Positions 45,710-48,779 of a stretch of DNA of 48,779 bases are shown here, piece after piece. This stretch comes from a virus. Made by a program: the position numbers and the translations under genes. The stretch is from positions 1 to 48,779 of IMG/VR virus record IMGVR_UViG_3300008261_000091. One strand, 5' to 3'. The notes beneath the pieces were generated by a model that saw only the letters and a list, made by a program, of their open reading frames with translations, did not search any database and was not told the origin of the DNA. The number at the start of each line of letters is the position of its first letter. Position 1 is the first letter of the stretch.

Positions 45710-46105
45710 CTAAATTTTTAACCATTTATTATCGCTATTTAACTTAAAACTCCCTACGTATTTTTTATTCCATTCGTTAGGACCAATTAATGATAAGAAA
45801 ACACTTTCATCATTTCCATAGTAAAGGTGATATATTTCACCAACAACTGGCTCAAAAGTAAATTTAGAGTTATAAATCATCTCGTTCCATAAAAATTCCT
45901 CCATTAATAAATCATAGTCTTTTTTCATTTCCTCAAATTTTGATTTAAACTGATGATTTACTTTTTGTAATTTAGATGCCTTCCATCCGTCAACATTTTC
46001 TATACTAATACTTGGGGCCCCCACATTAGAACCATAGGGTAATAAACCTGGATTATCGGCAACATTGTCAGGTTTTTTATTTTTTCGTATATTTATTATT
46101 TCCAT
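45710..46105 (-). CDS. DUF2452-like protein
   Basis: A 131-residue protein with LPYGSNVGAPSI (22-33), EEFLWNEMIYNSKFTFEPVV and LYYGNDESVFLSLIGPNEWN, the pattern I know as DUF2452, found in Bacteroidetes and their phages. Function unknown. The ATG at 46105 is preferred over one 18 nt upstream. Its presence supports a Bacteroidetes host. Confidence 0.82.
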   Translation of the reverse strand: MEIINIRKNKKPDNVADNPGLLPYGSNVGAPSISIENVDGWKASKLQKVNHQFKSKFEEMKKDYDLLMEEFLWNEMIYNSKFTFEPVVGEIYHLYYGNDESVFLSLIGPNEWNKKYVGSFKLNSDNKWLKI

Positions 46106-46122
46106 AAAGTAAAAATAAAACA

Positions 46123-46129
46123 TATTTAT
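46123..46129 (+). promoter_or_regulatory. TATTTAT box, 20 nt before zincin gene
   Basis: caTATTTATtagtatataaagagtctccc leads to the ATG at 46150. Confidence 0.44.
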
Positions 46130-46149
46130 TAGTATATAAAGAGTCTCCC

Positions 46150-47151
46150 ATGCAAGAACACGGTTATAGAATTGAATTCATTAGTAGATTACTGAAAAGA
46201 AAAGTGTTTCAGTATTCAGGTGATTTTTATCAATTCCCTAACCCAAGAAAAGAAGGTATTACATATGAATTCAAATACCGAGTTAAAAAAGTTAACGACA
46301 TCAAAATGATGATTCATACTGGTGATTGGAAACCTGTCATATTTTTGGAGGTTGAGCTTTTTGATTTTGATGATGAAATGGATTATACTTTTAAAAATCT
46401 TTTAAAGGCATTAAGGGGTTCTGATAATGTGGAAGGACTTTTAGATATTGTTGCAAAACCCACATTATGGGAAATAAAAGGAGAAATCAGGGAATATTTG
46501 ATGTCTGCAATAGGGTTTGAGGGGACTATCGCGGTTACTAAAACCGACATACAATTCAAAGAAACCGAGAGTATTAATGAAACTAAGGCACACAGATTAC
46601 CAATTCAAAAAATGATTAAAGACGTTGTTTCTATATTAAAGAAAAATCAAGAGGGTGAATTTTATTTACCTGAAGATATTAATGATGAAATGGTATATAA
46701 TTTTACGAATGTTAAAGATATTTCAGTTGAGTTAACCGTTAGAAAAGATGACGACATAAAAAGATTTGCTGTTAATGGAAATTATGTTAAAGACCAAGAT
46801 GTTATTGAAGTTTTAGTTGTTGTTAATCCTGATGAAAATATTAATAAATTACTTTACGATATTATTGGCGAACTAAATGATTTGTTTGCTCACGAATTAG
46901 AACACTACAGACAATATAAATCGGGAGAGTTTGAGTTAGGGGGTAATGCGGATATTGAAGACCCATTAGAATATTACACAAGACCTGAAGAAATTAAAGC
47001 ACAATTAAAAGGGTTTAAACGATTATCAAAAATTCGTAGGATACCTTTAAATGCAACAATTAGAAATTGGTTTGAAACTCATGAAGATATTCACCATTTA
47101 AATAATAAAGATAAGGAAAAAGTGATAAACACTTTGTTACAAAACGCTTAA
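46150..47151 (+). CDS. HExxH metallopeptidase-like protein, two modules
   Basis: A 333-residue protein. Residues 1-135 form a beta-rich domain without tag (MQEHGYRIEFISRLLKRKV). An E-S-I-N-E at 140-144 marks the module border, followed by a basic helix. The second domain has AHELEHYRQYKSGE (His248, Glu249, His252) and YYTRPEEIKAQ (Glu280 or 281 as third ligand). Zinc peptidase is likely by motif. It converges with the gene at 47148 with a 4-base overlap. Confidence 0.75.
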   Translation: MQEHGYRIEFISRLLKRKVFQYSGDFYQFPNPRKEGITYEFKYRVKKVNDIKMMIHTGDWKPVIFLEVELFDFDDEMDYTFKNLLKALRGSDNVEGLLDIVAKPTLWEIKGEIREYLMSAIGFEGTIAVTKTDIQFKETESINETKAHRLPIQKMIKDVVSILKKNQEGEFYLPEDINDEMVYNFTNVKDISVELTVRKDDDIKRFAVNGNYVKDQDVIEVLVVVNPDENINKLLYDIIGELNDLFAHELEHYRQYKSGEFELGGNADIEDPLEYYTRPEEIKAQLKGFKRLSKIRRIPLNATIRNWFETHEDIHHLNNKDKEKVINTLLQNA

Positions 47152-47777
47152 TTTTGTAATTTACTAATTAGTTTCTTAAAAAATTCACTTAAAACTTTAC
47201 CTGATAAAGTAATTAATTTTGACATCCCGATTGACGAAACAAATAACATAGTATCGTCATATGTAACTTGACCTGTTTGCACTAAGTTTATAATTGGTCC
47301 TAGTGATGGTATCATAAAGGCGTAAGATAACATTGTCACCATACTACCAACATTAATATCAATTGATTTTAAAAATGAAATAAAAGTTTTCTTTAAATTT
47401 TTAGATTTATTAAGTGCGATTTTAAATACATCAAACAAACCTTTTTCTTTAATTTTATCAATAATATCACCAATAAAAGTTCTATTATTCATAAAAATAG
47501 TTCCTACAATACCTAATAAAATTAATGTCGTATCTCTATCACTTAATTCAGGATACTCGCCTGATAAAAAATCATTAACTGGTTTCATAAAACCACCAAT
47601 ACCCGCTCCCCAAGTAATTAAAAATCCAAGATTGTTTGAAAACTCATCTTTAGAAAATTCTGTAATTCGTTTAAAAAGATTATAGTTTTGTTTCACATCA
47701 TCTTCTATTTCGTTATTAAGAGACTCAACAATAAGTTTTCTTTTTTGTTCTTCAGTAATTAAAATTGTGGTTTTCAT
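47148..47777 (-). CDS. Tagged multi-span membrane protein
   Basis: A 209-residue protein. Start MKTTILITEEQKRKLIVES, the short tag with two extra residues and a second basic helix as in the GH19 tag. Then four or so hydrophobic segments (about 49-68, 83-98, 140-165, 170-195) with Gly/Ser-rich packing. A targeting peptide on a membrane protein is unusual for a capsid protein; it could be an injected channel or a structural membrane-active protein. Confidence 0.72.
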   Translation of the reverse strand: MKTTILITEEQKRKLIVESLNNEIEDDVKQNYNLFKRITEFSKDEFSNNLGFLITWGAGIGGFMKPVNDFLSGEYPELSDRDTTLILLGIVGTIFMNNRTFIGDIIDKIKEKGLFDVFKIALNKSKNLKKTFISFLKSIDINVGSMVTMLSYAFMIPSLGPIINLVQTGQVTYDDTMLFVSSIGMSKLITLSGKVLSEFFKKLISKLQN

Positions 47778-47783
47778 ATTAAT

Positions 47784-47790
47784 ATAAATA
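47784..47790 (-). promoter_or_regulatory. TATTTAT box, 6 nt before tagged gene
   Basis: Minus strand gaTATTTATattaatATG. It is back to back with the box at 47799. Confidence 0.48.
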
Positions 47791-47798
47791 TCTTGTTA

Positions 47799-47805
47799 TA
47801 TTTAT
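47799..47805 (+). promoter_or_regulatory. TATTTAT box, 18 nt before gene at 47824
   Basis: taTATTTATtaataaatattttatatc leads to the ATG. Confidence 0.45.
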
Positions 47806-47823
47806 TAATAAATATTTTATATC

Positions 47824-48609
47824 ATGTTTAAACCAAAATTACAAGAAAAGGATAGAATTAGATTATTAAATATGGAAGGTGAAACCAAACCTTACCCTGG
47901 TTGTTATGGTGTAGTTAGAGGTGTATTTAGAGACCCTGACGATGGTTCTGAAGCTTACTATGTTAATTGGGATGATGGTGATAAAGAAAATATTGGTAAC
48001 ATCATATCAACCAATAATCTATTCTCAACTACAGACAGATGGATGTTAATTAACAGAGCAAAATCCCCAATTGAAGAGAAATGGTCTCAAAAATATAAAA
48101 AAAGTATTGATTGTAAAAACCCAAAAGGGTTCTCTCAAAAAGCTCATTGTCAAGGAAGAAAAAAAAGAAAGGTAAATGAAGACCGTGATATGGATACCTT
48201 TATTAAAAATGCCGATGTCGTTAAATACTTTAAAATGAATAATAAAAATTACCTTTTGGAATTAGTTAGATTTTTAAAATTAATTAAAAAGTCGGGTATA
48301 GTTAATATGTTTGGAGCTTCTCCGTTTTTATATATGGGTAGAGATTATATTGATAGACACTATGGTGATGGAACGATAGGCGACGATGAAGCGTTTGAGG
48401 AAGTATTAGATATGGCAGATGATGCTAGAAATATAATGATTATGGTCACAATGAATCTAATTGAAGATAAGTACAAAATTGATTCAGAAAAATTAGGTGA
48501 TGATGAAGACGAGGATTCTATGGAACAAAGTAAAATATTAAGATTGGCTAATAGACATATTAAAGATTTGGCAAGTAGAGTATTAAGAATCTATATGACA
48601 AGTTTTTAA
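47824..48609 (+). CDS. Probable virion protein with SH3-like and Cys motifs
   Basis: A 261-residue protein. Residues 5-50 look like a KOW/SH3-type beta barrel (GVVRGVFRD, YYVNWDDGDKENIG). Residues about 78-116 carry IEEKWSQKYKKSIDCKNPKG and FSQKAHCQGRKKRK, a two-cysteine basic motif I recall from structural proteins of large T4-like phages. It is followed by VNE and a long acidic helical region. The motif resembles that at 43056 in being a short Cys-containing basic block. Function unknown. Confidence 0.75.
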   Translation: MFKPKLQEKDRIRLLNMEGETKPYPGCYGVVRGVFRDPDDGSEAYYVNWDDGDKENIGNIISTNNLFSTTDRWMLINRAKSPIEEKWSQKYKKSIDCKNPKGFSQKAHCQGRKKRKVNEDRDMDTFIKNADVVKYFKMNNKNYLLELVRFLKLIKKSGIVNMFGASPFLYMGRDYIDRHYGDGTIGDDEAFEEVLDMADDARNIMIMVTMNLIEDKYKIDSEKLGDDEDEDSMEQSKILRLANRHIKDLASRVLRIYMTSF

Positions 48610-48612
48610 TTG

Positions 48613-48779
48613 TTATGGTATTGTGAGAAAAACAGGATTTTGTTCACCAGCATATAAACCAAGAATATTAAAATCGTAAAACTCAATGGCCTCAATCTCA
48701 TCCATTCCGTCCCTTTCAACTAAAACATCAATTATTTTACTTTTAGAATAAAGAATACGAGGACCGTTACCAAACTCCT
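48613..48779 (-). CDS. Partial conserved hypothetical gene at window edge
   Basis: Minus-strand open frame running off the window end; only the last 54 or so residues are visible, ending GEQNPVFLTIP. It contains ERDGMDEIEAIEFYDFNILG, a pattern I recall from conserved phage and bacterial proteins of unknown function. The start lies outside the window. It converges with the gene at 47824, with 3 nt between stops. Confidence 0.7.
   Translation of the reverse strand, partial: EFGNGPRILYSKSKIIDVLVERDGMDEIEAIEFYDFNILGLYAGEQNPVFLTIP

Noticed and set aside
46040-46085. Hairpin-like CCTG...CAGG plus T-run as a terminator.
   Set aside because: It lies inside the DUF2452 coding region near its 5' end, and the pairing is only a few bases.
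1-48779. The window could be a bacterial chromosome segment.
   Set aside because: Three wall hydrolases, a holin-like gene, many overlapping tiny genes and repeated tags fit a phage. No ribosomal, tRNA or core metabolic operon is present. DnaK, T9SS cargo and GMP reductase are explained by acquisition.

Overview
The window looks like part of the genome of a large tailed phage that infects a Bacteroidetes bacterium, probably a flavobacterium-like host. Reasons: the DNA is strongly AT-rich; about 90 mostly small genes are tightly packed, with start/stop overlaps of 1-4 bases; three peptidoglycan hydrolases and a holin-like protein are present; phage-typical nucleotide and nucleic-acid enzymes (ThyA, P-loop kinase, HAD phosphatases, 2H phosphoesterase, HNH endonuclease) occur; and there are no ribosomal or central-metabolism operons. 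The Bacteroidetes link comes from TAnnTTTG promoter boxes, signal peptides ending in a Gln after Gly/Ser/Ala, a DUF2452 protein, and a protein with a type IX secretion C-terminal domain. No capsid, terminase, portal, tail or polymerase gene lies in the window, so the phage group cannot be fixed. No tRNA gene or CRISPR array was seen.

Layout. (1) About 0.2-18.6 kb, plus strand except a secreted CAP-domain gene: a long run of short genes of unknown function, most starting with one of a few shared N-terminal peptides. The commonest are M-K-(three hydrophobics)-[TSNR]-E and RLTESDLxRIVKRVIxE. Many have their own ATATTTAT promoter-like box and a hairpin terminator. (2) 18.6-27.4 kb, plus strand: a T9SS cargo protein, small membrane and lipoproteins, thymidylate synthase, 2H phosphoesterase, P-loop kinase, secreted proteins, a tyrosine phosphatase and an AAA+ ATPase. 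(3) 27.4-32.0 kb, mostly minus strand: a tagged metallopeptidase, a tagged GH19 hydrolase, a lytic transglycosylase, a membrane protein, a SlyD/FKBP isomerase and small genes. (4) 32.1-34.0 kb, plus strand: small genes and a metallophosphoesterase. (5) A GH19 endolysin on the minus strand, then a plus-strand operon of histidine kinase, response regulator and coiled-coil membrane protein. (6) dnaK, a papain-like protein and two HAD phosphatases (38.1-41.5 kb). (7) 41.5-48.8 kb, both strands: tagged proteins, a polynucleotide-kinase-like enzyme, a cupin-bearing protein, GMP reductase, a thioesterase, DUF2452, another HExxH protein and a probable virion protein.

The most interesting pattern is a modular one. 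About 30 otherwise unrelated proteins carry short N-terminal peptides ending in [I/L/V]-x-E, the type of site cut by T4-like prohead proteases in capsid-targeting sequences. Their genes are coupled to a distinct ATATTTAT box at a fixed short distance. I infer a set of packaged internal or injected proteins (tagged payloads include HExxH peptidases, GH19, membrane and annexin-like proteins) expressed late. Genes for enzymes acting in the cell instead use a TAnnTTTG box, often exactly 4 nt before ATG, implying leaderless mRNAs. Positions of boxes and motifs are seen directly; the packaging and processing role is inference.
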